From Alphaproteobacteria bacterium (GTDB lineage: Bacteria; Pseudomonadota; Alphaproteobacteria; Micavibrionales; Micavibrionaceae): a stretch of DNA of 64,000 bases. Every line of letters begins with the position of its first letter. Within the stretch, counting starts at the first letter, position 1. Location of the stretch: the NCBI GenBank assembly GCA_021776025.1, contig JAJFGR010000007.1, forward strand, positions 372,001-436,000. The letters run 5' to 3'. The notes under the pieces were generated by a model, which did no database searches, was not told the origin of the DNA, and was given only the letters and a program-made list of their open reading frames with translations. Positions 17,506-26,534 of the stretch are shown here, in pieces. Position numbers and translations under genes: made by a program.

Positions 17506-18165
17506 ATGAAAAAACTATTTGAATTAAATGCTGATTATCAGCCTGAAAACTTTAAATTTACCAAAGTGTTTCAGAAGAAAGTCGATGAGGCTATTGCTCT
17601 GTATCCGAAAGGGCGGCAGCAATCAGCTGTGATGCCGATGCTGGATCTGGCGCAGCGGCAGGTGGCTGAAGAGGGCGCGAAGGCGGACCCCGTTTATGGT
17701 GGATGGATTCCCCGCGCGGCGATGGACCATATCGCCGAGCAGCTCGATATGGCGGCCATCAAGGTCTATGAGGTTGCCTCCTTTTATTCGATGTACAACA
17801 TGGCCCCGGTTGGTAAATATCTCGTGCAGCTCTGCACGACGACGCCGTGTTGGCTTTGCGGCAGCGATGATATTGTGAATACTTGCAAAAAGCATCTGGG
17901 TATCGGCATGGGCGAAACGACCGAAGACGGTAAATTCAGCCTCATGGAGGTTGAATGCCTTGGCGCATGTGTCAATGCGCCGATGGTGCAGATTAATGAT
18001 GATTACTATGAAGATTTGAATGCGGGCAGCATGAAAGAAATTCTCGATTTGCTGGCCGAAGATATGCAGCCAAAGACCGGTTCACAAAAAGCGCGTAAAG
18101 CCTCGATGGCGCAGTCCGGTCCCACTTCACTCGAAGAGCAGGCGAAAAAGGCGGGAGTGGCATAG
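17506..18165 (+). CDS. nuoE: NADH-quinone oxidoreductase subunit E
   Basis: The 24-kDa thioredoxin-like subunit with a 2Fe-2S cluster next to FMN. Its ligands are in LCTTTPCWLCG (C-x4-C) and VECLGACVNAPM (C-x3-C). The 219 residues include a poorly conserved, lysine-rich C-terminal tail of about 35 residues. It abuts nuoF. Confidence 0.96.
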   Translation: MKKLFELNADYQPENFKFTKVFQKKVDEAIALYPKGRQQSAVMPMLDLAQRQVAEEGAKADPVYGGWIPRAAMDHIAEQLDMAAIKVYEVASFYSMYNMAPVGKYLVQLCTTTPCWLCGSDDIVNTCKKHLGIGMGETTEDGKFSLMEVECLGACVNAPMVQINDDYYEDLNAGSMKEILDLLAEDMQPKTGSQKARKASMAQSGPTSLEEQAKKAGVA

Positions 18166-19446
18166 ATGCTTAATGACGAAGACCGGATCTTCACGAATTT
18201 ATATGGCTGGGAATCTTTCTCTTTGAAAGACGCCAAAAAGCGTGGTGATTGGGATGGGACAAAAGCCATTCTCAAAAAGGGTCCGGGGTGGATTATTGAA
18301 GAAATGCAGGCTTCGGGCTTACGAGGGCGCGGCGGTGCCGGGTTTCCGACTGGGATGAAATGGTCGTTTATGCCCAAAGAATCCGACGGGCGTCCGCATT
18401 ATCTGGTGGTTAATGCTGATGAGTCTGAGCCGGGAACCTGTAAAGACCGCGATATCTTACGCCATGAACCTCATAAATTACTTGAAGGGTGCCTGATTGC
18501 CGGTTTTGCGATGGGCGCACATGCGGCCTATATCTATATTCGCGGTGAGTTTTATAACGAGGGCTCTGAGCTTTTGCGTGCAATCGAGGAAGCCTATGAT
18601 GCGGGACTGCTTGGTAAGAACGCTGCTGGCTCCGGTTGGGACTTCGACGTTATCCTTCACCGTGGCGCTGGCGCCTATATCTGCGGTGAGGAAACCGCGC
18701 TGATTGAATCTATCGAAGGTAAAAAAGGCCAGCCGCGAAACAAGCCGCCATTTCCGGCCATGGCGGGGCTTTATTCCTGTCCGACGACTGTCAATAATGT
18801 TGAAACGATTGCTGTTGCGCCGACAATTTTGCGCCGCGGCGGGCCGTGGTTTGCGGGCCTTGGTCTGAATGAAAAGAACGCGGGGACAAAGCTATTTTGT
18901 ATTTCGGGCCATGTTGAACAGCCTTGTAATGTTGAAGAAGAAATGGGCATTCCGCTTAAGGAGTTAATCGAGAAACATGCGGGCGGTGTGCGTGGTGGTT
19001 GGGATAATTTGCTGGCGGTCATTCCCGGCGGCTCTTCAACGCCGATGTTGCCTAAGGAAACCTGTGAAACCATAAATATGGATTTCGATAGTTTGCGTGA
19101 GGTTGGTACAGGCTTGGGGACTGCGGGCGTTATTGTCATGGATAAATCTACCGATGTAATTCAAGCAATCTGCCGTCTCTCACAATTTTATATGCATGAA
19201 TCTTGCGGCCAATGTACGCCGTGCCGTGAGGGGACAGGTTGGCTCTGGCGCATTATGACCCGCATGGTGGCGGGGAATGCCACAGTTGATGAGATTGATC
19301 AGCTTTTTGAGGTCACCAAAGAGATTGAGGGTCATACGATCTGCGCTCTTGGGGATGCGGCAGCATGGCCGATCCAAGGCCTAATTAAGCATTTCCGCCC
19401 GGAAATGGAACACCGCATCATGGAATATCGTAAGGCTGCTGCTTGA
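18166..19446 (+). CDS. nuoF: NADH-quinone oxidoreductase subunit F
   Basis: The 51-kDa subunit where NADH binds and hands electrons to FMN. It has the FMN/NADH motif [15 protein letters not shown] (about residue 48), [19 protein letters not shown], and the cluster N3 cysteines in [13 protein letters not shown] with the fourth in HTICALGD. 426 residues. It ends the first nuo block: the next 234 bases carry no gene, and then purQ-purL run in the opposite direction, so nuoG cannot be on the same simple transcript. Confidence 0.97.
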   Translation: MLNDEDRIFTNLYGWESFSLKDAKKRGDWDGTKAILKKGPGWIIEEMQASGLRGRGGAGFPTGMKWSFMPKESDGRPHYLVVNADESEPGTCKDRDILRHEPHKLLEGCLIAGFAMGAHAAYIYIRGEFYNEGSELLRAIEEAYDAGLLGKNAAGSGWDFDVILHRGAGAYICGEETALIESIEGKKGQPRNKPPFPAMAGLYSCPTTVNNVETIAVAPTILRRGGPWFAGLGLNEKNAGTKLFCISGHVEQPCNVEEEMGIPLKELIEKHAGGVRGGWDNLLAVIPGGSSTPMLPKETCETINMDFDSLREVGTGLGTAGVIVMDKSTDVIQAICRLSQFYMHESCGQCTPCREGTGWLWRIMTRMVAGNATVDEIDQLFEVTKEIEGHTICALGDAAAWPIQGLIKHFRPEMEHRIMEYRKAAA

Positions 19447-19680
19447 TTTTTTAAATATAGGCTGGCCAAAATAGGAATTAATTGCTATTGTATTCGGTGT
19501 TAAAGGCAGGAAAATATTCTGTTTTTGAAAATATCCGGACTTAGTCCGATGAGCGGGTCTACTTGATGAAATATCAAGGGTTTAGGCTTCCAAAAATCAC
19601 TTGAGCGGGGCTATTCGGTTCAAAAATCGGGTCCGTTTATCGGGGCTGCTGGGGCTTTAACGGGTCTGGTTACGAGTTTT
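19447..19680. other. nuoF-purQ junction with hairpins and G-rich repeats
   Basis: No gene. Two short perfect hairpins lie at 19536-19548 (CGGAC-TTA-GTCCG) and 19562-19578 (CTTGAT-GAAAT-ATCAAG); neither is followed by a T run. Between about 19550 and 19675 the words CGGGTC and GGGGCT each recur three times. The stretch lies between two converging genes and must stop transcription from both sides, but no standard terminator is visible. Confidence 0.5.
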
Positions 19681-20502
19681 TTAAGCGCTTTTCTTTTTGG
19701 CGACTTCAAAATATCGTGCGGCGTTTTGGAAGATTGAAATCCCATCCGCGGCTTCGGGCAGCTCTTTACCCTCGCGCTGCGCTTTGTCTTTCATCTCCAT
19801 GTAATCATCACGTTGCCAATTGAACATGCCGCGCTCGGGGTGCGGCATGAGCGCAAGGACCTTGCCGCTTTCATCGGTGATGCCGGCAATGTCGTTTGTT
19901 GTGCCGTTGGGGTTATAGGGGAATTCCCCATCCGCGAGATTACCATCCGGTTTGGCGTATTGCGCCGCGATTTGGCCATTGCTTTGGAGCGATTTGAGTG
20001 TGTCCTCATTCATCATGAAGCGGCCCTCGCCGTGAGCGACGGGGATGTGCATATTTTCTACGCCCTCTAGCCACGGAGAGTTTGAAGAGACTTTCAGGTC
20101 AATCCATCTACATTGATAACGCGCTGTGAGGTTGTGGGTGACAGCCACAAGGCGCTGTCCATATTTCGCATCAAATGCAGGGACGAGGCCCAGATTGGCG
20201 ACGACCTGACAGCCGTTACAAATGCCGATTGTGAGTGTATCGCGGGCAACGAATTTTTGCAGAGGTCCCCACAGCGCCAGTTTCATTTTCTGGGCAAAGG
20301 CGTTGCCGGAGCCGGTATCATCACCGTATGAAAATCCGCCGGGGATGGCCACGATTTGGACTTCATCGAGTTCTTTCGGGTTTTCGATGAGGTCATTGAT
20401 GTGGCGGATTTCACCGGACAGGCCAGCATACTCAAACGCGTGAAGTGTTTCTTCTTCACAGTTTAATCCGTATCCGGCGAGTATGAGGGCTTTTGCAGTC
20501 AT
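19681..20502 (-). CDS. purQ: Phosphoribosylformylglycinamidine synthase, glutaminase subunit
   Basis: Class I glutamine amidotransferase supplying ammonia to PurL in the fourth step of purine synthesis. The nucleophile is Cys95 in GICNGCQVV and the His/Glu pair is in MPHPERGMF near residue 240; AIPGGFSYGDD is the oxyanion-loop region. At 273 residues it is longer than the roughly 220 of the PurQ that works with a separate PurS. Its ATG overlaps the purL stop in TAATG, so the two are coupled. Confidence 0.94.
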   Translation of the reverse strand: MTAKALILAGYGLNCEEETLHAFEYAGLSGEIRHINDLIENPKELDEVQIVAIPGGFSYGDDTGSGNAFAQKMKLALWGPLQKFVARDTLTIGICNGCQVVANLGLVPAFDAKYGQRLVAVTHNLTARYQCRWIDLKVSSNSPWLEGVENMHIPVAHGEGRFMMNEDTLKSLQSNGQIAAQYAKPDGNLADGEFPYNPNGTTNDIAGITDESGKVLALMPHPERGMFNWQRDDYMEMKDKAQREGKELPEAADGISIFQNAARYFEVAKKKSA

Positions 20503-23390
20503 TAGTAGTCCCTTAGAGGCGCTTTATATGCCTCATCTAGTTTCTTAACATCAAGCTGCAACTGATTTTTTATATTCAATTTATCAGTATGGGTGATGTG
20601 GCCAATATGCTGGAGGGCTTCAAGGTTTTTGAAGCATTTTTCGAACTTCTCTTTATCTTGTGGTGCGACGGTAACGAGGATACGGCCTGTGCTCTCGCTA
20701 TAGAGCGCTTTGTCTGCACGCAGGTTAATAGCACTCAAATCAATGTCCATACCCATTTGTCCGGCGATGGCTTTTTTGGCTAGGGCTGTGCCGAGCCCAC
20801 CAAAGCCGAGAGCGTAGGCGGAGGCGATCAGGCTATCACGCACGGCGCGGCCATAAAGTTTATAAAGGTGTAAATTGGCGTGGCTGTCGGTTTCAGGGAC
20901 GTTATTTCCAAGGTGGCCTTGCATGTCGTAATATTCCGAAGCGCCAAGCTCATCTTTGGTTTGACCTAGGAGGTAGACTAGATCGCCTACGGCTTTTGGC
21001 GCGAGGGAGATGGATTTATCAATATTCGGGATGACGCCGATGGATGAGATCAGCAAAGTTGGCGGGGCGGAGATTTTGACGGATTTACCGTCTTTATCAA
21101 AGCCTTTGAAGTCGTTGAACATGGAGTCTTTGCCGGAAATGAACGGCGTTTGGTATTTTACGGCCATTTCATAGATGGTTTCGACGGCGCGTTTAAGCTG
21201 GCCGAGGCGTTCCGGCTCATCGGATGAGCACCAGCAGAAATTATCGAGGAGTGCGAGTTGGCCTAAGTCTACACCTGCGGCGACAGCGTTACGAACGGCG
21301 AGGTCTAATCCGGCAGCGGCCATGGCGGCGGTATCAATATCGCTGTAGCGTGGGAAGAGGCCTTGGGATAGGACAACGCCTTTTTCGCTTGTGAGGACTG
21401 GTCGCGTGATGCTGGCTTCGGCGTAAACGCGGCCCGGGCCTTGGAGCGGTCCCATTACGGCGGTGCCTTGCACATTATGGTCGTATTGGGTGGAGATGAA
21501 TTCTTTGGAGCAAATATTGAGGCGACCTAGCATATCGAGCAAGACCCTCGCGTAATCATCTGGTTCTGCGAGATCAGGTTCGGCTTCACCGCCGCGCGTG
21601 AATGTGGTTTTGAGCGGTGTTTCGGGGTTGCCGTCATGGAGGAAGTCCATGGCCATATCCATGATGATTTCATCCGCGTGGGTGATTTTTGCGCGGCCAT
21701 CATCGGTGAATGTACCGACGACTGTCGCTTCAACCCCGCGCTTGGCGAATAGAGCGATGAGTTCATCGGTGTTTTTCGGCGGGACAGCCATGGTCATGCG
21801 TTCTTGGGATTCGGAGATCCAGATTTCCCACGGCGTCATACCGGGGTATTTCAGCGGTACAGTTTCAAGCTCGACATGGAAACCACCAGACCCTTCGGCC
21901 ATTTCACCGATGGAGGAACTCATGCCGCCGGCACCGTTATCGGTGATGGCAGAATAGAGGCTAAGATCGCGAATTTCTTTGATGATGGCGTCGCTCATTT
22001 TTTTCTGTGTGATGGGGTCGCCGATTTGTACTGCCGTGGCAGGGGAGCCTTCATCAAGAGCGACGGAAGAGAATGTTGCGCCGTGGATACCGTCGCGGCC
22101 TACGCGTCCACCCGCAACAACAATTTTATCGCCGGGACGGGCGCATTTTTCATGGCCGGGTTTGCCGTTGATGGTGCGCGGAATGAGGCCGATTGTGCCA
22201 ACAAAGACTAGAGGTTTGCCGACAAAGCGGTCATCAAAGGTGACGAATCCTTGCGGGGTAGGGATGCCGGATTGATTGCCGCCTGCCTCAACGCCGTCAA
22301 TGACGCCCTTCATAATGGTTTCGGGTGAAAGTACAGCGTTGGTTTTTGCACTGTCGCGGTAATATTCCGGTGAAGTGCGTGGATCGGCCAAGCAAAAGCC
22401 GTAGCGGTTAATGACAGGTTTTGCGCCTTGGCCAAAGCCTATGCAGTCGCGGTTGACGCCAACAATTCCGGTAATCGCGCCGCCGAACGGGTCGAGCGCG
22501 GAGGGGGAGTTGTGTGTCTCGACTTTATCGGTGATGAGATATTCATCATCGAAAATAATTCCACCTGCGTTATCGGAGAACACGGACACACAAATGTCGT
22601 TTTCGCCGCGAATTTCGCGGATCTCTTTGGTCGCGCGTTTGATGTAGTGCTTATACAGCCCGTCTTTTACATCATCGATGGGCGAGGCGAAGATGGTGTG
22701 TTTGCAATGCTCCGACCATGTTTGGGCAAGGGTTTCCAGCTCGATATCTGTGATGGTTTTGCCAGCATAATGGCTTTGGATCGCTTTCATGTATACCAAA
22801 GGCAAGCCGAGCGGCCCGCGTTCTTTGATACCTTTTTGGCTGATTTCCATCAGTTCTTCATCACTTAAGCCATCAAGTTCAATGGTGTCGGCGGCTGTGT
22901 TGCCTGCGGTGTTGATGGTGACTTTCGGGATGATGGTTTCCATACCGCCGTCTGCATTGAATTCATCTGCGCTTTTGATCGTCGCGCGTTGGATGAGAGT
23001 ATTAGAAAGGCTTTGGGAAAGCTCTTCGATATCGCTTTGCTTGAGATTGCCTTTGATCAAATAGAGACGGGAAGAGAAACACTCATTGTCATTTTCTGCG
23101 CCGGCAAGTTTGAGAAGCTCGGACGCGGTATGGCCTACATTATCGGTAACACCGGGAAGAAAACCAATTTCCAAAGCCCAGTCAAAATCATCGGGCAGAG
23201 AATCGCTTTCCTGTGTTACCGGATTAACCAGACTGTCTTTGAAGGCAGGCGTATTCGCTTTTTCATGTTCGCTTGTGTAGACATCAACCACACGCACGGC
23301 GGCCGTTTTGCCTTTGCTCTTTAGAGCTTTTTCCAGTGTTTTTCCTCGTCCATCTTCAGGTGAGGCTAGAACTTCGATACGCGTGGCCAT
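20502..23390 (-). CDS. purL: Phosphoribosylformylglycinamidine synthase, large synthetase subunit with PurS-like N terminus
   Basis: ATP-dependent conversion of FGAR to FGAM. The 962-residue chain is some 220 residues longer than the roughly 740-residue PurL usual in alphaproteobacteria. The first 150 or so residues look like PurS-type domains (RIEVLASPEDGRGKTLEKAL, then GFLPGVTDNVGHTASELL), as in the large fused PurL forms; no separate purS is seen. Then follow QTWSEHCKHTIF, VETHNSPSALDPFGGA and GGRVGRDGIHGATFSS of the first AIRS-like half, and GPLQGPGRVYAEA and PFISGKDSMFND of the second. It sits with purQ, on the minus strand, between nuoF and nuoG. This form and location suggest replacement by transfer from outside the lineage; that is inference. 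Confidence 0.94.
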   Translation of the reverse strand: MATRIEVLASPEDGRGKTLEKALKSKGKTAAVRVVDVYTSEHEKANTPAFKDSLVNPVTQESDSLPDDFDWALEIGFLPGVTDNVGHTASELLKLAGAENDNECFSSRLYLIKGNLKQSDIEELSQSLSNTLIQRATIKSADEFNADGGMETIIPKVTINTAGNTAADTIELDGLSDEELMEISQKGIKERGPLGLPLVYMKAIQSHYAGKTITDIELETLAQTWSEHCKHTIFASPIDDVKDGLYKHYIKRATKEIREIRGENDICVSVFSDNAGGIIFDDEYLITDKVETHNSPSALDPFGGAITGIVGVNRDCIGFGQGAKPVINRYGFCLADPRTSPEYYRDSAKTNAVLSPETIMKGVIDGVEAGGNQSGIPTPQGFVTFDDRFVGKPLVFVGTIGLIPRTINGKPGHEKCARPGDKIVVAGGRVGRDGIHGATFSSVALDEGSPATAVQIGDPITQKKMSDAIIKEIRDLSLYSAITDNGAGGMSSSIGEMAEGSGGFHVELETVPLKYPGMTPWEIWISESQERMTMAVPPKNTDELIALFAKRGVEATVVGTFTDDGRAKITHADEIIMDMAMDFLHDGNPETPLKTTFTRGGEAEPDLAEPDDYARVLLDMLGRLNICSKEFISTQYDHNVQGTAVMGPLQGPGRVYAEASITRPVLTSEKGVVLSQGLFPRYSDIDTAAMAAAGLDLAVRNAVAAGVDLGQLALLDNFCWCSSDEPERLGQLKRAVETIYEMAVKYQTPFISGKDSMFNDFKGFDKDGKSVKISAPPTLLISSIGVIPNIDKSISLAPKAVGDLVYLLGQTKDELGASEYYDMQGHLGNNVPETDSHANLHLYKLYGRAVRDSLIASAYALGFGGLGTALAKKAIAGQMGMDIDLSAINLRADKALYSESTGRILVTVAPQDKEKFEKCFKNLEALQHIGHITHTDKLNIKNQLQLDVKKLDEAYKAPLRDY

Positions 23391-23413
23391 ATACTTTAAA
23401 CTAACTGTTGATC

Positions 23414-23442
23414 TTGGCTTTCGGGCAGATTAAACATTAAAT
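23414..23442 (+). promoter_or_regulatory. Possible nuoG promoter
   Basis: TTGGCT (23414-23419), 17-base spacer, TTAAAT (23437-23442), 38 bases before the nuoG ATG. It overlaps the purL promoter on the other strand, so the two would compete. Weak match. Confidence 0.3.
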
Positions 23443-23457
23443 GTCTTGGGAATTCAA
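23429..23457 (-). promoter_or_regulatory. Probable purL-purQ promoter
   Basis: On the minus strand: TTGAAT (23457-23452), 17-base spacer, TTTAAT (23434-23429), 38 bases before the purL ATG. No PurR-like operator recognised. Confidence 0.45.
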
Positions 23458-23480
23458 TATCTCCAATTAAGAAGCGGTAA

Positions 23481-25556
23481 ATGAGCACTGTAAAACTCAC
23501 CATTAATGACATGGAAATCGAGGTTGAGCGCGGGACTAGCATCTTGCAAGCCGCGCAGGAGCTTGGGGTTGAGGTGCCGCATTTCTGCTATCATGAAAAG
23601 CTAACCGTTCCTGCCAATTGCCGGATGTGTCTGGTTGAGGTTGAAGGCGGCCCGCCGAAACCTGCGGCTTCCTGTGCCATGGCGTGCGGTGAAGGCATGG
23701 TGGTGCGTACAGATTCGGAGATGGTGAAGAAGGCCCGTAAAGGCGTGATGGAGATGCTCCTCATCAATCACCCGCTTGATTGTCCGATTTGTGATCAGGG
23801 CGGTGAATGTGATTTGCAAGATCAAGCCATGGGATATGGCTTTGATCGCTCACGTTTTCAGGAAAATAAGCGCGCCGTGGAGGATAAAGAGCTGGGGCCG
23901 CTAATTAAGACGGTGATGACGCGCTGTATAAATTGTACGCGCTGCGTTCGCTTTGCCGAGGAAGTGGCGGGCACGCCGGTGCTCGGGCAGATGAATCGCG
24001 GCGAAGATGCTGAGATTGGTACTTTTGTTGATGAGTTGGTGCAGACCGAGCTGTCCGGCAATCTGATTGATATATGCCCCGTTGGGGCGCTGACATCCAA
24101 GCCGTATGCGTTTAAGGCACGGCCTTGGGAGCTGACAAAAACCGAAACCATTGATGTGCATGATGCGGTGGGTTCGAACATCCGCGTGGATGTGAAAGGG
24201 CGCGAGGTTATGCGCGTGCTGCCGTGTTTACATGAAGATGTGAATGAAGAATGGATTAGTGACCGGACACGTTTTTCTTATGATGGGCTTGGTAATGGCC
24301 GTTTAGATCGTCCTTATATCCGTGAAGATAAAAAAGGTAAATTACGTGAAGCGAGTTGGGAAGAGGCTTTTGGGTTTATTGCGAAGAAGCTTAAGGGCGT
24401 TAAAGGCGAAGAAATTGCCGGGTTGGTTGGTGATTTGGCTGAAATTGAATCAATTGTCGCGCTGAAAGATTTGCTGGGCAAGCTTGGTTCATCGAATATG
24501 GATTGCCGCACCGACGGGGCAAAATTCGATCCTTCGAACCGGGCGGGATATTTGTTTAATTCCACGATTGCCGGAATTGACGAAGCTGATGCGATTTTGC
24601 TGGTGGGAACGAACCCGCGTCATGAAGCAACGTTGATTAATGCTCGTATTCGTAAGGCGGTGTTTGAGCGCCGTGTGCCTGTGGCCGTCATTGGAGAGGC
24701 GGCTGATCTTTCCTATAAATACGCCCATGTAGGTTCGACTTTGCAGGATTTGGAGAAGCTGGCGAAAGATTACAAAGGTAAGGTCAAGTCCGAAAAGCCG
24801 ATGATTATTGTCGGTTCCGGCGTTTTTGAACGTGAAGACGGTGAAGCGATTCACAATGCGCTGTATAAAATTGCCGAAGATCTGGGCTGTATCAAAAAAG
24901 ATTGGAATGGATTTAATGTTCTTCACCGGGCTGCCAGTCGCGTTGGAGCGCTTGATGCCGGGTTTGTACCGCAAGCGGGCGGTAAAGATTTTGAGCAAAT
25001 TATTGCCGGAACTAAAGATGGCTCGATCAAGGCGCTGTATTTGCTGGGCGCGGATGAGTTTGATGTCCATGGCTCTATAGGCTGGAAGACCTTCACGATT
25101 TATCAAGGGCATCATGGTGATCACGGCGCGGCGCGGGCCGATGTGGTTTTACCGGGCTGTGCCTATACCGAAAAAGACGGAATTTATCTGAATACTGAAG
25201 GACGCGTGCAATATGCTAAGCGCGCGGCTTTCCCACCGGGTGAGGCCAAGGAAGACTGGAAAATCCTGCGCGGGCTGTCTGACGTTCTTGGTCAAAAGCT
25301 TCCTTATGATACGCAGATTCAATTACGGGATCGAATTCTTGGTGAGTTCAAACATTTCTCTATGCCTGATGAGATTGCGCCTGCTTCTTGGGGAGGGTTT
25401 GGGGTGAAGGGTAAGGTTGGTAAAGAACCGTTTGTGAGCCCCGTTCTCAATTATTATATGACGAATGCGATTTGCCGGGCATCTGATACGATGCGGGCTT
25501 GTACACTTGAATTATTGAATAGCCAAGAAGAACAGCTGGAGGCTGCTGAGTTATGA
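23481..25556 (+). CDS. nuoG: NADH-quinone oxidoreductase subunit G
   Basis: The 75-kDa iron-sulfur subunit of complex I. The N-terminal ferredoxin-like domain has a 2Fe-2S site (CYHEKLTVPANCRMC then ASCAM), followed by the His/Cys 4Fe-4S region PLDCPICDQGGECDLQDQ and CINCTRC, and a molybdopterin-oxidoreductase-like C-terminal domain without the cofactor. 691 residues, normal for alphaproteobacteria. It is separated from nuoF by the reversed purQ-purL pair. Its TGA overlaps the next ATG (ATGA), so the mazG-like gene is coupled to it. Confidence 0.97.
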   Translation: MSTVKLTINDMEIEVERGTSILQAAQELGVEVPHFCYHEKLTVPANCRMCLVEVEGGPPKPAASCAMACGEGMVVRTDSEMVKKARKGVMEMLLINHPLDCPICDQGGECDLQDQAMGYGFDRSRFQENKRAVEDKELGPLIKTVMTRCINCTRCVRFAEEVAGTPVLGQMNRGEDAEIGTFVDELVQTELSGNLIDICPVGALTSKPYAFKARPWELTKTETIDVHDAVGSNIRVDVKGREVMRVLPCLHEDVNEEWISDRTRFSYDGLGNGRLDRPYIREDKKGKLREASWEEAFGFIAKKLKGVKGEEIAGLVGDLAEIESIVALKDLLGKLGSSNMDCRTDGAKFDPSNRAGYLFNSTIAGIDEADAILLVGTNPRHEATLINARIRKAVFERRVPVAVIGEAADLSYKYAHVGSTLQDLEKLAKDYKGKVKSEKPMIIVGSGVFEREDGEAIHNALYKIAEDLGCIKKDWNGFNVLHRAASRVGALDAGFVPQAGGKDFEQIIAGTKDGSIKALYLLGADEFDVHGSIGWKTFTIYQGHHGDHGAARADVVLPGCAYTEKDGIYLNTEGRVQYAKRAAFPPGEAKEDWKILRGLSDVLGQKLPYDTQIQLRDRILGEFKHFSMPDEIAPASWGGFGVKGKVGKEPFVSPVLNYYMTNAICRASDTMRACTLELLNSQEEQLEAAEL

Positions 25557-25957
25557 GTAAAACAACATTAGAACAGGTTCAAATTTTTCATGAAACATAC
25601 GGCCTGCCTGTGAAGGATGCGCCGGATATCAGCGACCCTAAAACTAATGCTTTGCGGGTTAATTTGCTCGCTGAAGAGGTTGAAGAGCTTCAGGAGGCGC
25701 TTGAAGCCGGCGATATGGTTGAGGTGCTTGATGCTCTGACCGATATTCAATATGTGCTCGATGGGGCGTATCTGTCATTTGGCCTACAAGACTTAAAAAT
25801 GCCCGCTTTTGAAGAGGTGCAGCGTTCAAATATGAGTAAGCTGGGCGAAGACGGGAAGCCGATTGTGCGCCCAGAGGATGGAAAAATCCTCAAAGGGCCG
25901 GATTATTTTAAGCCTGATTTGGGACAGTTTATTAAAACTTCTAACAAGGCAGCGTAG
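25553..25957 (+). CDS. MazG-like NTP pyrophosphohydrolase
   Basis: An all-alpha NTP pyrophosphohydrolase (phosphoribosyl-ATP pyrophosphatase/MazG superfamily) that would cleave an NTP or related nucleotide to the monophosphate and pyrophosphate. Within 134 residues the metal-binding EExxE is in LLAEEVEELQEAL (about 44-56) and the partner acidic pair in EVLDALTDIQYVL (about 62-74). The C-terminal part (MSKLGEDGKPIVRPEDGKILKG) is typical of a stand-alone subfamily. Substrate unknown; house-cleaning is the usual suggestion. It is coupled to nuoG and three bases upstream of the terD-like gene. Confidence 0.85.
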   Translation: MSKTTLEQVQIFHETYGLPVKDAPDISDPKTNALRVNLLAEEVEELQEALEAGDMVEVLDALTDIQYVLDGAYLSFGLQDLKMPAFEEVQRSNMSKLGEDGKPIVRPEDGKILKGPDYFKPDLGQFIKTSNKAA

Positions 25958-25960
25958 AAA

Positions 25961-26359
25961 ATGACACAGGATATAGAACTTAATTTTAGCGGCGACATTC
26001 CAAAGCTTATGGTTGGGCTGTCGTGGGATCATAATGAGGTAAAGGTTGGTGTTTTAGATGATAGCGTTGTGCCACACAATCTTGATTTGTCATGCGTTGT
26101 GCTGACCCAAGGGCTTCAAGTTAAAGATATTATTACGCCTGTTGACCCTAAACGTGATGTTTATAAAAATCAAATCTTTCATATGGGAGATCATCTGAGC
26201 GGTGGTTCTGATTTTGAGGATGAAGAAATTCAGGTCAATTTTGAGAATTTAAACGCAGATATAACCGGACTGGCTTTTGTTGTTTCAAGTAACGATAGAG
26301 TGAAGTTTGCGGATGTAACGAACGGTAAGTGTGAGTTTTATGATGCCGCTAGCCTCTAA
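25961..26359 (+). CDS. TerD-like protein, interrupted by an in-frame stop
   Basis: TerD-domain proteins are calcium-binding, stress- or tellurite-linked proteins of unclear function. The 132 residues before the stop show the family pattern: LMVGLSWDHN, LDLSCVVL, FHMGDHLSGGSDFEDEEIQVN with its acidic residues, and FAFVV-like strands. The domain is incomplete: it stops at TAA 26357-26359 after YDAASL, and the reading frame continues without shift for another 53 codons that look like the missing last strands (next entry). Full family members have about 190 residues, which equals the sum. Either the gene is a recent pseudogene, the protein is truncated, or the stop is read through. Confidence 0.8.
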   Translation: MTQDIELNFSGDIPKLMVGLSWDHNEVKVGVLDDSVVPHNLDLSCVVLTQGLQVKDIITPVDPKRDVYKNQIFHMGDHLSGGSDFEDEEIQVNFENLNADITGLAFVVSSNDRVKFADVTNGKCEFYDAASL

Positions 26360-26521
26360 CCTTTTATATCTGTAGATTTTCGTAAGGTTGAGAAGCCACA
26401 TTATCTTGTGGGGGCGGTTGTTAAAAATGATCAAGGCGTCTGGGTTTTGAAAAATTCACAAGCTGAGTTGATTGCTTTGGATCAAACTGTGATTGAAGAT
26501 GCGCTGAGGAGTGCCGCTTAA
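26360..26521 (+). pseudogene. In-frame 3' remainder of the terD-like gene
   Basis: Directly after the TAA, the same frame reads PFISVDFRKVEKPHYLVGAV and then VKNDQGVWVLKN, ending at TAA 26519-26521. This resembles the C-terminal strands of TerD domains (an h-x-x-x-V-x-K-x-x-x-x-W-x-h pattern). There is no start codon with a ribosome binding site that would make it a separate gene. One base substitution would restore a 186-residue protein. Confidence 0.75.
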
Positions 26522-26534
26522 TAAGCTGTGTTTT

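Noticed and set aside
26360-26521. A separate small gene after the terD stop
   Set aside because: No start codon with a ribosome binding site in this frame, and the sequence continues the TerD domain; treated as the 3' part of the same gene.
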